From positions 178,852 to 242,851 of the forward strand of contig NZ_QSNT01000006.1 in NCBI RefSeq assembly GCF_009498525.1: a DNA stretch of 64,000 nucleotides. The letters are read 5' to 3'. Shown piece by piece: positions 42,477 through 51,081 of the stretch. The first letter of the stretch is position 1; each line of letters begins with the position of its first letter. The stretch is from Rhizobium sp. ICMP 5592 (GTDB lineage: Bacteria > Pseudomonadota > Alphaproteobacteria > Rhizobiales > Rhizobiaceae). Below the pieces are notes generated by a model, which saw only the letters and a program-made list of their open reading frames with translations, was not told where the DNA came from and searched no databases. Both the position numbers and the translations under genes were made by a program.

Positions 42477-42536
42477 TGCACAAAGGCGCGGCGACGGCAT
42501 ATTCCACCGACCGGCACCACCCACAGGAACACATTG

Positions 42537-43145
42537 ATGCTTCTTCCCAATGGAATTCGCCATCTCCCCGGCTATCTTGATCGGCGCCAACAGGAAGCCC
42601 TGGTCGAGGCCATCCGCGCCGTCGTCGCAGAAGCGCCGCTCTACACGCCGGCCATGCCCGGCACCGGCAAGGAGATGTCGGTACGGATGACCAATTGCGG
42701 GGTGCTTGGCTGGGTGACGGACAAGCAGCATGGCTATCGCTATCAGCCGACCCATCCGGTGACGGGCAGACCTTGGCCGGCGATGCCACCGGTACTGTTG
42801 GAACTTTGGGCTAATATAGCTGGCTATGAAAAGCAGCCGGAAGCCTGTCTCGTCAATTTCTACAATGACGATGCCCGTATGGGCCTGCATCAGGATCGCG
42901 ATGAACAGGATCTGGCGGCGCCCGTGTTGTCGATCTCACTCGGCAACACCTGCCTCTTCCGTGTCGGCGGTCTCAACCGCAATGATCGTACACTATCTTT
43001 CAAGCTCTCCAGCGGCGACATTGTCGTTCTTGGCGGCGAGGGCAGGCTCTGCTTCCACGGCGTCGACCGCATCCATCCGGCCACATCCACACTTTTGAAG
43101 AATGGCGGGCGGATCAATTTGACGCTACGGCGCGTCAATCCCTGA
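42537..43145 (+). CDS. alkB: AlkB-family 2-oxoglutarate/Fe(II)-dependent DNA repair dioxygenase
   Basis: A 202-residue enzyme that removes methyl groups from damaged bases by oxidative demethylation. Iron ligands are seen as HQD (His118, Asp120) and His174 in CFHGVDR, and RINLTLR (Arg192, Arg198) binds 2-oxoglutarate. The N-terminal half has the FYN region VNFYNDDARMG and the nucleotide-recognition lid. The ATG at 42537, with AGGAA upstream, is chosen over the TTG just before it. It converges on coaA with only eight bases between stops. Confidence 0.92.
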   Translation: MLLPNGIRHLPGYLDRRQQEALVEAIRAVVAEAPLYTPAMPGTGKEMSVRMTNCGVLGWVTDKQHGYRYQPTHPVTGRPWPAMPPVLLELWANIAGYEKQPEACLVNFYNDDARMGLHQDRDEQDLAAPVLSISLGNTCLFRVGGLNRNDRTLSFKLSSGDIVVLGGEGRLCFHGVDRIHPATSTLLKNGGRINLTLRRVNP

Positions 43146-43153
43146 CCTAGACG

Positions 43154-44149
43154 TCAGAGCTTCCTGAGCGCCACCTGTTCGATCAGATGGTTCTTGCCCT
43201 TGCGCAAGATCAGGTCGGCGCGCGGACGGGTCGGCAGGATGTTCTGGCGGAGGTTCTTCAGGTTGATGTTCTTCCAGAGCCCCTCGGCGATGCCGAGCGC
43301 CTCATCCTCGGTGATCGAGGCATAGCGGTGGAAGAAGGAATGCGGATCGCGGAAGGCGGTCTCGCGCAGCCGCATGAAGCGGGTGACATACCAATTGTGG
43401 ATGAGATCTTCGTCCGCATCGATATAGATCGAGAAATCGAAGAAGTCCGAAACCATTGGCACGATCTTGCCGTCGGCCGGCAGATGCCGCGATTGCAGCA
43501 CGTTGATGCCTTCGAAGATCAGGATATCCGGGCGGTCGACGGTCTTGTATTCGTTGGGCAGCACGTCATAGACGAGATGCGAGTAGCAGGGCGCCTTGAC
43601 ATCCGGCTGCCCGGCCTTGATCGCTGAAAGGAAGCGCAGCAAAGCGGCGGTATCGTAGCTCTCCGGAAAACCCTTGCGCTGCATCAGGTTGCGGCGCTGC
43701 AATTCGGCATTCGCATAGAGAAAGCCGTCGGTGGTGATCAGGTCCACCTTCGGGCTCGACGGCCAGCGGCGCAGCAGTTCCTTCAGGATACGGGCCGTGG
43801 TCGACTTGCCGACGGCGACCGAGCCGGCGATACCGATGACAAAAGGCGTCTTGGCCACACCGTTGAGGCTGAGGAAGCGGTTGCGCTGCTCGAACAGGAT
43901 CTGCGAGGATTCGACATGCGACGACAAAAGCCGCGACAGCGAAAGATAGATGCGCCGGACCTCATTGAGATCGATCGGGTCGCCCATGGAGCGCAGCCGC
44001 GTCACTTCGTCGGCGGTCAGGGTCAGCGGCGTATCGGCCCGGAATTTCGCCCATTCCTCCGTGGAGAAGAAATAATAGGGCGAATAGGCTTTCGCCTGAA
44101 AAATATCGAGCGTCTCGGGTGTGGTCGGGGTTTTGGTCGCTATTGTCAT
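43154..44149 (-). CDS. coaA: Pantothenate kinase (type I)
   Basis: The first step of coenzyme A synthesis, phosphorylating pantothenate. The 331-residue product has the P-loop GSVAVGKS at residues 109-116, the family segment YSPYYFFSTEEW, DLITTDGFLYANAEL and IFEGINVLQSR. Type I enzymes are usually inhibited by CoA. Only six bases separate it from hisE on the same strand, so it is probably the last gene of the his operon. The convergent alkB ends eight bases beyond its stop. Confidence 0.96.
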   Translation of the reverse strand: MTIATKTPTTPETLDIFQAKAYSPYYFFSTEEWAKFRADTPLTLTADEVTRLRSMGDPIDLNEVRRIYLSLSRLLSSHVESSQILFEQRNRFLSLNGVAKTPFVIGIAGSVAVGKSTTARILKELLRRWPSSPKVDLITTDGFLYANAELQRRNLMQRKGFPESYDTAALLRFLSAIKAGQPDVKAPCYSHLVYDVLPNEYKTVDRPDILIFEGINVLQSRHLPADGKIVPMVSDFFDFSIYIDADEDLIHNWYVTRFMRLRETAFRDPHSFFHRYASITEDEALGIAEGLWKNINLKNLRQNILPTRPRADLILRKGKNHLIEQVALRKL

Positions 44150-44155
44150 CGCGTT

Positions 44156-44470
44156 CTACCGGCTTGCCTTCTCCTGAAGGCCGGATTGAGCGGTGCGCCT
44201 TTCGAGCTCACCCATGACATTCTGCAACGGAATGCCCGCTATCTTCAATACGACCATAAGATGATAAAGCAAATCGGCGGCCTCATAGATAAGGTTGTCT
44301 CGATCGCCGGTCACGGCGGCCATCACGGCCTCGATCGCTTCCTCACCGAGCTTCTTTGCCGCCTTCGGCTGGCCGGCGGCGCAAAGCTTTGCCGTCCAGG
44401 ATTCCTCCGGCGGCGCCTTGGAGCGCTCGTCGACGATCCTTTCGAGGTCGGAAAGGGTAAATCCGCTCAT
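44156..44470 (-). CDS. hisE: Phosphoribosyl-ATP pyrophosphatase
   Basis: A 104-residue all-alpha MazG-like enzyme that converts PR-ATP to PR-AMP in histidine synthesis. The metal-binding EEAIEAVMAA and NLIYEAADLLYHLMVVL, with paired acidic residues, are diagnostic. It is the separate, non-fused type (HisI is elsewhere). It lies fifteen bases after hisF and six before coaA in the his run. Confidence 0.93.
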   Translation of the reverse strand: MSGFTLSDLERIVDERSKAPPEESWTAKLCAAGQPKAAKKLGEEAIEAVMAAVTGDRDNLIYEAADLLYHLMVVLKIAGIPLQNVMGELERRTAQSGLQEKASR

Positions 44471-44485
44471 CCGTCCTGGTCCTCC

Positions 44486-45274
44486 CTAGTCGAGCCGCAT
44501 GGCGATGCCATGCTCTGACATATACCGTTTTGCTTCGCCGACCGAATAGGTGCCGAAGTGGAAAATCGAGGCTGCGAGCACGGCGGTCGCATGGCCTTCC
44601 TTGATGCCGTCGACGAGATCGTCGAGATCGCCGACGCCGCCAGATGCGATGACCGGCACGCGCACGGCATCCGCGATCGCCCGCGTCAGCTCGAGATCAT
44701 AGCCGACCTTGGTGCCGTCGCGGTCCATCGAGGTGACGAGCAATTCGCCGGCACCGCGCTCGACCATCCTGCGGGCAAAATCGACGGCGTCGATGCCGGT
44801 CGCGTTGCGGCCGCCATGGGTATAGATCTCCCAGGAGCTCTGATTGTCGCCGCCCAGAGCCTCGGTCCGCCGCCGCTTGGCGTCGATCGAGACGACGATG
44901 CACTGGTTGCCGAACTTGTCGGCGGCTTCAGCGACGAAATCCGGATTGTTCACCGCCGCCGAGTTGATCGACACCTTGTCGGCACCGCACAGCAAGAGCT
45001 TGCGGATATCGGCGATGGCGCGAACGCCACCGCCGACCGTCACCGGCATGAAGCATTGTTCAGCGGTGCGGGCGACGACATCGAAGATCGTCTCCCTGTT
45101 GTCGGAAGAAGCGGTGATGTCGAGAAAGCAAAGCTCGTCGGCGCCAGCAGCATCATAGGCCTTGGCGGCTTCCACCGGATCGCCGGCATCGACGAGGTTG
45201 AGGAAGTTGACGCCCTTGACGACGCGGCCGTCCTTGACGTCGAGGCAGGGGATGACGCGGGCTTTCAGGGTCAT
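44486..45274 (-). CDS. hisF: Imidazole glycerol phosphate synthase subunit HisF
   Basis: The cyclase half of IGP synthase, joining ammonia from HisH to PRFAR. The 262-residue TIM barrel begins LKARVIPCLDVKDGRVVKGVNF with catalytic Asp11, and has the second aspartate in LVTSMDRDGTKVGYD, plus GGVRAIADIRKLL and SGGVGDLDDL phosphate sites. It overlaps hisA by four bases. HisH is two genes upstream, so both subunits are made together. Confidence 0.97.
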   Translation of the reverse strand: MTLKARVIPCLDVKDGRVVKGVNFLNLVDAGDPVEAAKAYDAAGADELCFLDITASSDNRETIFDVVARTAEQCFMPVTVGGGVRAIADIRKLLLCGADKVSINSAAVNNPDFVAEAADKFGNQCIVVSIDAKRRRTEALGGDNQSSWEIYTHGGRNATGIDAVDFARRMVERGAGELLVTSMDRDGTKVGYDLELTRAIADAVRVPVIASGGVGDLDDLVDGIKEGHATAVLAASIFHFGTYSVGEAKRYMSEHGIAMRLD

Positions 45275-46020
45275 TGCGCGATCTCCTTCTCCTTGGCCGC
45301 CTTGATCAGCGCCAGGGCCTCCTTCGGATCGATACGGCCATCATAAAGCGCCCGGCCGGAAATCGCACCCTCAAGTTTGCGGGCGTCCGGTTCGACCATG
45401 CGGCGGATATCGTCCATCGAGGCCAGTCCGCCGGAGGCGATGACGGGGATGGAAACGGCATCGGCCAGTTCCAGCGTCGAAGCCCAGTTGATGCCGGTCA
45501 GAATCCCGTCGCGGTCGATGTCGGTGTAGATGATCGCGGCGACGCCGGCACCCTCGAATTTCTGCGCCAGCTCGATGATGCCGAGTTCGGAGGCTTCCGC
45601 CCAGCCCTCGACCGCCACCTTGCCGCCCTTGGCATCGATGCCGACGGCGACATAGCCCGGAAACTTGCGGCAAGCCTCGATCACCAGCGCCGGATCGCGC
45701 ACGGCGACAGTGCCGAGGATGACGCGGGTCAGCCCGCGCGCCAGCCAATTTTCGATATGGTCGAGCGTGCGGATGCCGCCGCCGAGCTGCACCGGGTTCT
45801 TCGTTGCCTTGAGGATGGCATCGACGGCCGCGCCGTTGACGGTTTCGCCGGCAAAGGCGCCGTTGAGATCGACCACATGCAGCCATTCGAAGCCCTGGTC
45901 TTCGAAGGCCTTGGCCTGGGCGCCGGGGTCGGGATTATAGACCGTCGCCTGGTTCATATCGCCGAGCTTCAGGCGCACGCACTGGCCGTCTTTCAGATCG
46001 ATGGCGGGGAAAAGAATCAT
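45271..46020 (-). CDS. hisA: Phosphoribosylformimino-5-aminoimidazole carboxamide ribotide isomerase
   Basis: A 249-residue TIM-barrel isomerase in histidine synthesis, related to HisF. It begins ILFPAIDLKDGQCVRL with the catalytic aspartate, has YTDIDRDGILTG with the second acid, and the phosphate sites GGGIRTLDHIENWL and SGGLASMDDIRRM. The ATG at 46020 gives the family N-terminus; the in-frame start at 46074 would overlap hisH. It overlaps hisF by four bases and follows hisH by 25. Confidence 0.97.
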   Translation of the reverse strand: MILFPAIDLKDGQCVRLKLGDMNQATVYNPDPGAQAKAFEDQGFEWLHVVDLNGAFAGETVNGAAVDAILKATKNPVQLGGGIRTLDHIENWLARGLTRVILGTVAVRDPALVIEACRKFPGYVAVGIDAKGGKVAVEGWAEASELGIIELAQKFEGAGVAAIIYTDIDRDGILTGINWASTLELADAVSIPVIASGGLASMDDIRRMVEPDARKLEGAISGRALYDGRIDPKEALALIKAAKEKEIAQ

Positions 46021-46045
46021 GGTTTCTGTCCTTGAAGCGCGAGCC

Positions 46046-46696
46046 TTACGGCTTCCAGCGCAGGAAATTGGCAATCAGGGCGAGGCCGAGCTTCTGGCTC
46101 TTTTCCGGGTGGAACTGCGAGCCGGCCATGTTGTCGCGGCCGACGAAGGCGGTCATCGCGCCGCCATAACCGGTCGTGGCGATGACGTCGTCGGCGTGAT
46201 CGGCGGCCAGATGGTAGGAATGCACGAAATAGGCGTGCAGTCCGTTCGGGCCGGTCGGGATACCGTCGAAGAGCGCGTGCGGATGCCTCAGATCCAGCGT
46301 ATTCCAGCCGATCTGCGGGATTTTCAAAGTGGGATCGCTCGGCGTCATCTCCTTGACGTCGCCCTTGATCCAGCCGAATCCCTGCGTGATCGTCTTTTCC
46401 AGCCCACGCGACGACATCAGCTGCATGCCGACGCAGATGCCGAGGAAGGGGCGGCCCTTGTGTTCCACGACATCGATCACCGCTTCCGCCATGCCGGAAA
46501 CGGCGTCGAGCCCGCGGCGGCAATCGGCATAGGCGCCGACGCCCGGAAGCACGATGCGGTCGGCGGTGGCGACGCGCTCGGCATCGTCGGTCAGATCAAT
46601 CTCGGCGTCGATGCCGGCTTCGCGGGCAGCGCGTTCGAAGGCTTTGGTGGCCGAGCGCAGATTGCCCGAGCCGTAGTCGATAATCGCGACGCGCAT
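46046..46696 (-). CDS. hisH: Imidazole glycerol phosphate synthase glutaminase subunit HisH
   Basis: A 216-residue class I glutamine amidotransferase that feeds ammonia to HisF. It has IDYGSGNLRSATKAFE, LPGVGAYADC, the nucleophile elbow GICVGMQLM with the catalytic cysteine, and FHPEKSQKLG with the catalytic His-x-Glu. Two bases separate it from the DUF2628 gene upstream, and it precedes hisA by 25 bases. Confidence 0.96.
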   Translation of the reverse strand: MRVAIIDYGSGNLRSATKAFERAAREAGIDAEIDLTDDAERVATADRIVLPGVGAYADCRRGLDAVSGMAEAVIDVVEHKGRPFLGICVGMQLMSSRGLEKTITQGFGWIKGDVKEMTPSDPTLKIPQIGWNTLDLRHPHALFDGIPTGPNGLHAYFVHSYHLAADHADDVIATTGYGGAMTAFVGRDNMAGSQFHPEKSQKLGLALIANFLRWKP

Positions 46697-46698
46697 AT

Positions 46699-47181
46699 TC
46701 AGCGTCCTCCGTCATAGCCGGGAAGACCGAATGTCGATCCGCCGCGGCCGGAATTACTGTTTGGATAGGAAGGGATATCCCAGTTATTCGCTTGGATATT
46801 CTCTTCTCTTTTTGGTTCGATGCCCAAGAAATGGATCTCTTCCGCCGTCGCCAGATTCTGTGCTGAAACCAGCCCTTCCGTCTTCCATCCGGCGTCAACA
46901 AGACGACGATAGACGGCATTCGGGCCTTCGAGCGCTGCAAGGATGCGGACGCCGATGAGGATTGCGATGCCGGCGGTGAAAAATCCCGGCCGGCGGATCA
47001 GCTCCAACGCGATGCCCTGCAGCAGAAAAGCGGCGGCGGCATGCAGCCACAGCCGGTGGTAAATCATCCATAGCGTCGGAAACAGAAAGGCCCGCCAGGA
47101 AAAGCTGTCGCGGATGAAGCGCGTCTTGTCCTGGTTGCCGTCCGGCCCGCCGGGTGGCGTCAAAATCAGATAGCTTGCCAT
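46699..47181 (-). CDS. DUF2628 membrane protein in the his operon
   Basis: A 160-residue protein with one or two hydrophobic segments in the middle (about 25-80, including FLFPTLWMIYHRLWLHAAAAFLL), a cytosolic tail and a Gly-rich end. It fits DUF2628, which has no known function. It lies between hisB and hisH with gaps of 25 and 2 bases, so it is expressed with histidine genes. The ATG at 47181 is preferred to one at 47289 because a GGGGGAAG site precedes it and the longer frame would run into hisB. Confidence 0.8.
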   Translation of the reverse strand: MASYLILTPPGGPDGNQDKTRFIRDSFSWRAFLFPTLWMIYHRLWLHAAAAFLLQGIALELIRRPGFFTAGIAILIGVRILAALEGPNAVYRRLVDAGWKTEGLVSAQNLATAEEIHFLGIEPKREENIQANNWDIPSYPNSNSGRGGSTFGLPGYDGGR

Positions 47182-47206
47182 CTCTTCACTTCCCCCATGA
47201 TGGGGC

Positions 47207-47815
47207 TCAGGCGAGGGTGCCCTTCGTCGAGGGCACACGGCCTGCCTGCCGCGGGTCGATCTCGGTTGCCGTGCGCAGCGCGCGGGCAACGGCCTTGAAG
47301 CATGTCTCGGCTATATGGTGATTGTTAGCGCCATAATGGTTGAGGATATGCAGCGTGATGCCGGCATTCTGCGCGAGTGCCTGGAAGAATTCGCGCACCA
47401 GCTCGGTATCGAAAGTGCCGATCTTCGGCGCGCTGAAGGCGACGTTCCAGACGAGGAAGGGCCGGCCGGAGAGGTCGACGGCCGCCTTGGTCATCGTCTC
47501 GTCCATGGCAAGGTCAATCGAGGCATAGCGCGTGATGCCGCGCCGGTCGCCCAGCGCCTTGGCAATGGCCTGGCCGATGGCGATGCCGGTATCCTCGACA
47601 GCATGGTGATCGTCGACATGCAGGTCACCCTTGGTGTCGATCTCCATGTCGATCAGCGAATGTCGCGACAGCTGCTCCAGCATATGGTCGAAGAAACCAA
47701 CGCCCGTCGAAATGGTCGACTTGCCGCTGCCGTCGATATTGACGGATACGGAGACCGAGGTCTCGTTGGTCTTGCGGGAAACGCTTGCCGTGCGGCTCGC
47801 TGCGGTCTCTGCCAT
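47207..47815 (-). CDS. hisB: Imidazoleglycerol-phosphate dehydratase
   Basis: A 202-residue manganese enzyme that dehydrates IGP to imidazole acetol phosphate. Metal-ligand motifs HHAVEDTGI and NNHHIAETCFKA are clear, and GVGFFDHMLEQLSRHSLIDM is conserved near the N-terminus. It is the monofunctional type without a phosphatase domain. GGAG lies seven bases before the ATG at 47815, so this start is chosen over one at 47827. It is the first gene of the hisB-DUF2628-hisH-hisA-hisF-hisE-coaA run and divergent from hslV. Confidence 0.96.
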   Translation of the reverse strand: MAETAASRTASVSRKTNETSVSVSVNIDGSGKSTISTGVGFFDHMLEQLSRHSLIDMEIDTKGDLHVDDHHAVEDTGIAIGQAIAKALGDRRGITRYASIDLAMDETMTKAAVDLSGRPFLVWNVAFSAPKIGTFDTELVREFFQALAQNAGITLHILNHYGANNHHIAETCFKAVARALRTATEIDPRQAGRVPSTKGTLA

Positions 47816-48028
47816 GGGCTGCTCCATCGGGATGACGGCCGTTCCTTATCAGGCACATCGGCAAATATCCAGAAGTTAAGTCTCCAATGACTTATCTAGC
47901 CGGCTTCCAAGCATCATTCCAAAATGGAAGGCATTTGCAATCGCAAAAAGCCCTCTTACATAGATCTCGACGGGGCCGAAACGCGGCCCGGCAGAAAGCC
48001 CGCCAGAATGGGGGCAAACAGGTGTTAC

Positions 48029-48556
48029 ATGACGACAATTGTGACTATTCGCAAAGGTGGCAAGGTTGTGATGGCCGGTGACGGCCAGGTCAGTCTTGGC
48101 CAGACGGTAATGAAGGACAATGCCCGCAAGGTTCGCCGCATCGGCAAGGGCGACGTGATCGCCGGTTTCGCCGGCGCGACCGCCGACGCCTTCACGCTGC
48201 TGGAGCGGCTTGAAAAGAAGCTCGAACAATATCCCGGCCAGTTGATGCGCGCGGCCGTCGAGCTCGCCAAGGACTGGCGCACGGACAAATATCTGCGCAA
48301 CCTCGAAGCCATGATGCTGGTTGCCGACAAAAGCGTGACGCTCGCCATCACCGGCAACGGCGATGTGCTCGAGCCGGAACATGGAGCGCTGGCGATCGGT
48401 TCCGGCGGCAACTATGCGCTCGCCGCCGCCCGAGCGCTGATGGATACCGACAAATCCGCCGAGGACGTCGCTCGCCGCGCCCTCGATATCGCCGCCGACA
48501 TCTGCGTTTACACCAACCATAATGTGGTGATCGAAACGCTCGATGCCGACGCCTGA
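48029..48556 (+). CDS. hslV: ATP-dependent protease subunit HslV
   Basis: The proteasome-like peptidase of HslVU. The mature chain must begin at the catalytic threonine, and MTTIVTIRKGGKVVMAGDGQVSLG at the ATG 48029 supplies it after Met removal. The 175-residue product has GFAGATADAFTLLERLE and NLEAMMLVAD as in E. coli. An in-frame frame from 47924 exists but would add a 35-residue leader that would bury the active-site Thr unless processed. hslU follows 44 bases later. Confidence 0.94.
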   Translation: MTTIVTIRKGGKVVMAGDGQVSLGQTVMKDNARKVRRIGKGDVIAGFAGATADAFTLLERLEKKLEQYPGQLMRAAVELAKDWRTDKYLRNLEAMMLVADKSVTLAITGNGDVLEPEHGALAIGSGGNYALAAARALMDTDKSAEDVARRALDIAADICVYTNHNVVIETLDADA

Positions 48557-48600
48557 ATTCCTATCTTGATCGTATCCAGCCCTGACGGGAAACACACGAA

Positions 48601-49911
48601 ATGACCACTTTTTCCCCCCGCGAGATCGTTTCCGAACTCGACCGTTATATTGTCGGCCAGCATGAGGCCAAGCGCGCCGTGGCGATTGCGCTGCGCAATC
48701 GCTGGCGCCGCCAGCAGCTCGAGCCCGATCTGCGCGACGAAGTCATGCCCAAGAACATCCTGATGATCGGCCCGACCGGCGTCGGCAAGACGGAAATCTC
48801 CCGTCGCCTCGCCAAGCTCGCCGGCGCCCCCTTCATCAAGGTCGAAGCCACCAAGTTCACCGAGGTTGGCTATGTCGGCCGCGACGTCGAACAGATCGTC
48901 CGCGATCTCGTCGAAGTCGGCATCGGTCTGGTGCGCGAAAAGAAGCGCGCCGAGGTGCAGGCCAAGGCGCATATGAGCGCCGAAGAGCGTGTGCTCGATG
49001 CCCTGGTCGGCGCGACCGCTTCGCCGGCAACGCGCGACAGCTTCCGCAAGAAGCTGCGCGACGGCCAGCTGGACGACAAGGAAATCGATATCGAAGTGGC
49101 CGATACCGGCTCCGGCATGCCCGGCGGTTTCGAGATCCCCGGCATGCCCGGCGCCAATATCGGCGTGCTCAACCTGTCGGAAATGTTCGGCAAGGCCATG
49201 GGCGGCCGCACCAAGAAGGTCCGTACCACGGTCAAGGATTCCTACAAGGAGCTGGTGCGCGACGAATCCGACAAGCTGATCGACAATGAGGCGATCCAGC
49301 GCGAGGCCGTGCAATCCGCCGAGAATGACGGCATCGTCTTCCTCGACGAGATCGACAAGATCGCCGCCCGCGACGGTGGCATGGGTGCCGGCGTCTCGCG
49401 CGAAGGCGTGCAGCGCGACCTGCTGCCGCTGGTCGAAGGCACGACGGTCTCGACCAAGTATGGTCCGGTCAAGACCGACCATATCCTCTTCATCGCCTCC
49501 GGTGCCTTCCATGTCTCGAAGCCTTCGGATCTTCTGCCGGAATTGCAGGGCCGCCTGCCGATCCGTGTCGAGCTCCGGCCGTTGACCAAGGAGGACTTCC
49601 GCCGCATCCTGACCGAGCCGGAAGCCAGCCTCATCCGCCAGTACAAGGCGCTGATGGAGACGGAAGACCTGAAGCTCGATTTCACCGACGACGCCATCGA
49701 CGCGCTCGCCGATGTCGCCGTGCATCTGAACTCCACCGTCGAGAACATCGGCGCTCGTCGCCTGCAGACGGTGATGGAGCGGGTATTGGACGAGATTTCC
49801 TACAATGCGTCGGATCGCGCCGGCGTCTCGGTGACCATCGATGCCGACTACGTTCGCGAGCATGTCGGCGATCTCGCCGCCAATACCGACCTGTCCCGCT
49901 TCATCCTGTAG
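48601..49911 (+). CDS. hslU: ATP-dependent protease ATPase subunit HslU
   Basis: The AAA+ unfoldase that feeds HslV. The 436-residue protein has the Walker A GPTGVGKT at 57-64, VGYVGRDVEQIVRDLVE, Walker B VFLDEIDKIA, and the C-terminal arginine-finger region LQGRLPIRVELRPL, ending RFIL, whose last residues activate HslV. The variable I-domain is in the middle. It is co-transcribed with hslV. Confidence 0.97.
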   Translation: MTTFSPREIVSELDRYIVGQHEAKRAVAIALRNRWRRQQLEPDLRDEVMPKNILMIGPTGVGKTEISRRLAKLAGAPFIKVEATKFTEVGYVGRDVEQIVRDLVEVGIGLVREKKRAEVQAKAHMSAEERVLDALVGATASPATRDSFRKKLRDGQLDDKEIDIEVADTGSGMPGGFEIPGMPGANIGVLNLSEMFGKAMGGRTKKVRTTVKDSYKELVRDESDKLIDNEAIQREAVQSAENDGIVFLDEIDKIAARDGGMGAGVSREGVQRDLLPLVEGTTVSTKYGPVKTDHILFIASGAFHVSKPSDLLPELQGRLPIRVELRPLTKEDFRRILTEPEASLIRQYKALMETEDLKLDFTDDAIDALADVAVHLNSTVENIGARRLQTVMERVLDEISYNASDRAGVSVTIDADYVREHVGDLAANTDLSRFIL

Positions 49912-49918
49912 CACGACG

Positions 49919-49939
49919 AATGCCGGCATCGGCATTTTG
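49919..49939 (+). terminator. Intrinsic terminator after hslVU
   Basis: A 7-base-pair stem (49919-49925 with 49930-49936) with a four-base loop is followed by TTTT. It lies eight bases after the hslU stop. A second, imperfect hairpin follows at 49960-49989. Confidence 0.65.
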
Positions 49940-49959
49940 AAATATTAATCACTCGACAG

Positions 49960-49996
49960 CGGGCCGTTAACTTTTTAGTTAGGGGCCCGTTTCTTT
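49960..49996 (+). terminator. Second, imperfect terminator-like hairpin after hslVU
   Basis: CGGGCC at 49960-49965 pairs with GGCCCG at 49984-49989, and an inner TAAC/GTTA pair continues the stem past a two-base mismatch, closing a T-rich loop. TTTCTTT follows. It may back up the first hairpin. Confidence 0.45.
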
Positions 49997-50080
49997 GCGT
50001 GACTTGGCTTTATTCAGCCAAGATTGTCCGTCAGGCAGCCGCATGGAAGCATCGGATGAAACTTCGATAGGGCAGCCATC

Positions 50081-51034
50081 GTGCGACGCATACTGATCCC
50101 CCTTCTTCTGGCGCTCGTCAGCCTTTCCTGGATGCCGGCCTATGCCGATGCGGCGACCATGGTGCCGCCGGGCAACCGCAATGCCGAGCAGCCGGCGATC
50201 CCCGGGGCCTCGGTACGCCGCACAAGGGGCACGAATTCGACCTTCGACCGCAAATATCAGAAGGTTCGCGAGCTGCTGGCGACCGACACGCGGCTGATGT
50301 CGAAGATCAAGTCGACGGCGCGCGCCTATGGCATCGATCCGATCCATATCATCGGCGCGCTGGTCGGCGAGCATACCTATAATGTTGATGCCTATGACGG
50401 TCTGCAGTCCTACTACGTCAAGGCTGCCTCCTATGCCGGCCAGAGTTTCCGTTTCGCCTATAGCGGCGAAAATATCGATGATTTCGTCGCCCGGCCGCAA
50501 TTCGACGCCTGCAAGGTCAAAAGGGATTCCTACAGCCTCTGGACCTGCCGCGAAGATGTCTGGGACAGCGCTTTCCGGGGAAAGAAGGTCGACGGCAAAT
50601 CCTTCCCCGACAATCGTTTCAGTGCCGTCTTCTTCCAGCCCTTCTATGCCGGCCAGACCTTCGGCCTCGGCCAGATCAATCCGCTGACCGCTCTGGAGCT
50701 TTCCGATCTCGTCAGTTCTACCTCGGGCATTGCGAAGTTGGACGAGAAGGATGCCAGCGGCGTCTACAAGGCGATCATGGATCCGGACCTATCGCTCGCT
50801 TTCGTCGCCGGCTCGATCCGCAAGTCGATCGACGATTATCGCTCGATCGCCGGCATGGATATTTCCGGCAATCCCGGTCTCACGGCGACGCTCTACAATG
50901 TCGGCAATTCCCGCCAGCGCGCCGCCGCACTCGCCGCCAGGAACCGGGGCGCGAGCCAGCCGGTCTGGCCGGAAGAAAATTACTATGGATGGCTTATTAA
51001 TGATAAGCTGGACGACCTGAAGTCGCTGCTCTAG
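50081..51034 (+). CDS. DUF1402 secreted protein, probable diverged lytic transglycosylase
   Basis: A 317-residue protein with a signal peptide (hydrophobic about 5-20, AYA-DA cleavage near 22-24). It is the DUF1402 type. Its layout resembles soluble lytic transglycosylases: LVGEHTYN puts Glu97 where the catalytic glutamate stands (ESxFNP), GLGQINPLTA at 195-204 resembles GLMQIMPATA, and LYNVGNS near 271-277 resembles AYNAGP. About 95 residues separate the first two motifs, more than usual, and include Cys144 and Cys156, which could form a disulfide. GTG at 50081 is the start. The family function is not established, and the enzyme reading is my inference. Confidence 0.75.
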   Translation: MRRILIPLLLALVSLSWMPAYADAATMVPPGNRNAEQPAIPGASVRRTRGTNSTFDRKYQKVRELLATDTRLMSKIKSTARAYGIDPIHIIGALVGEHTYNVDAYDGLQSYYVKAASYAGQSFRFAYSGENIDDFVARPQFDACKVKRDSYSLWTCREDVWDSAFRGKKVDGKSFPDNRFSAVFFQPFYAGQTFGLGQINPLTALELSDLVSSTSGIAKLDEKDASGVYKAIMDPDLSLAFVAGSIRKSIDDYRSIAGMDISGNPGLTATLYNVGNSRQRAAALAARNRGASQPVWPEENYYGWLINDKLDDLKSLL

Positions 51035-51081
51035 ACTTCGAAACTGTCGAGAAAATAAGGTTTTCGAGGAGACATGATCTC

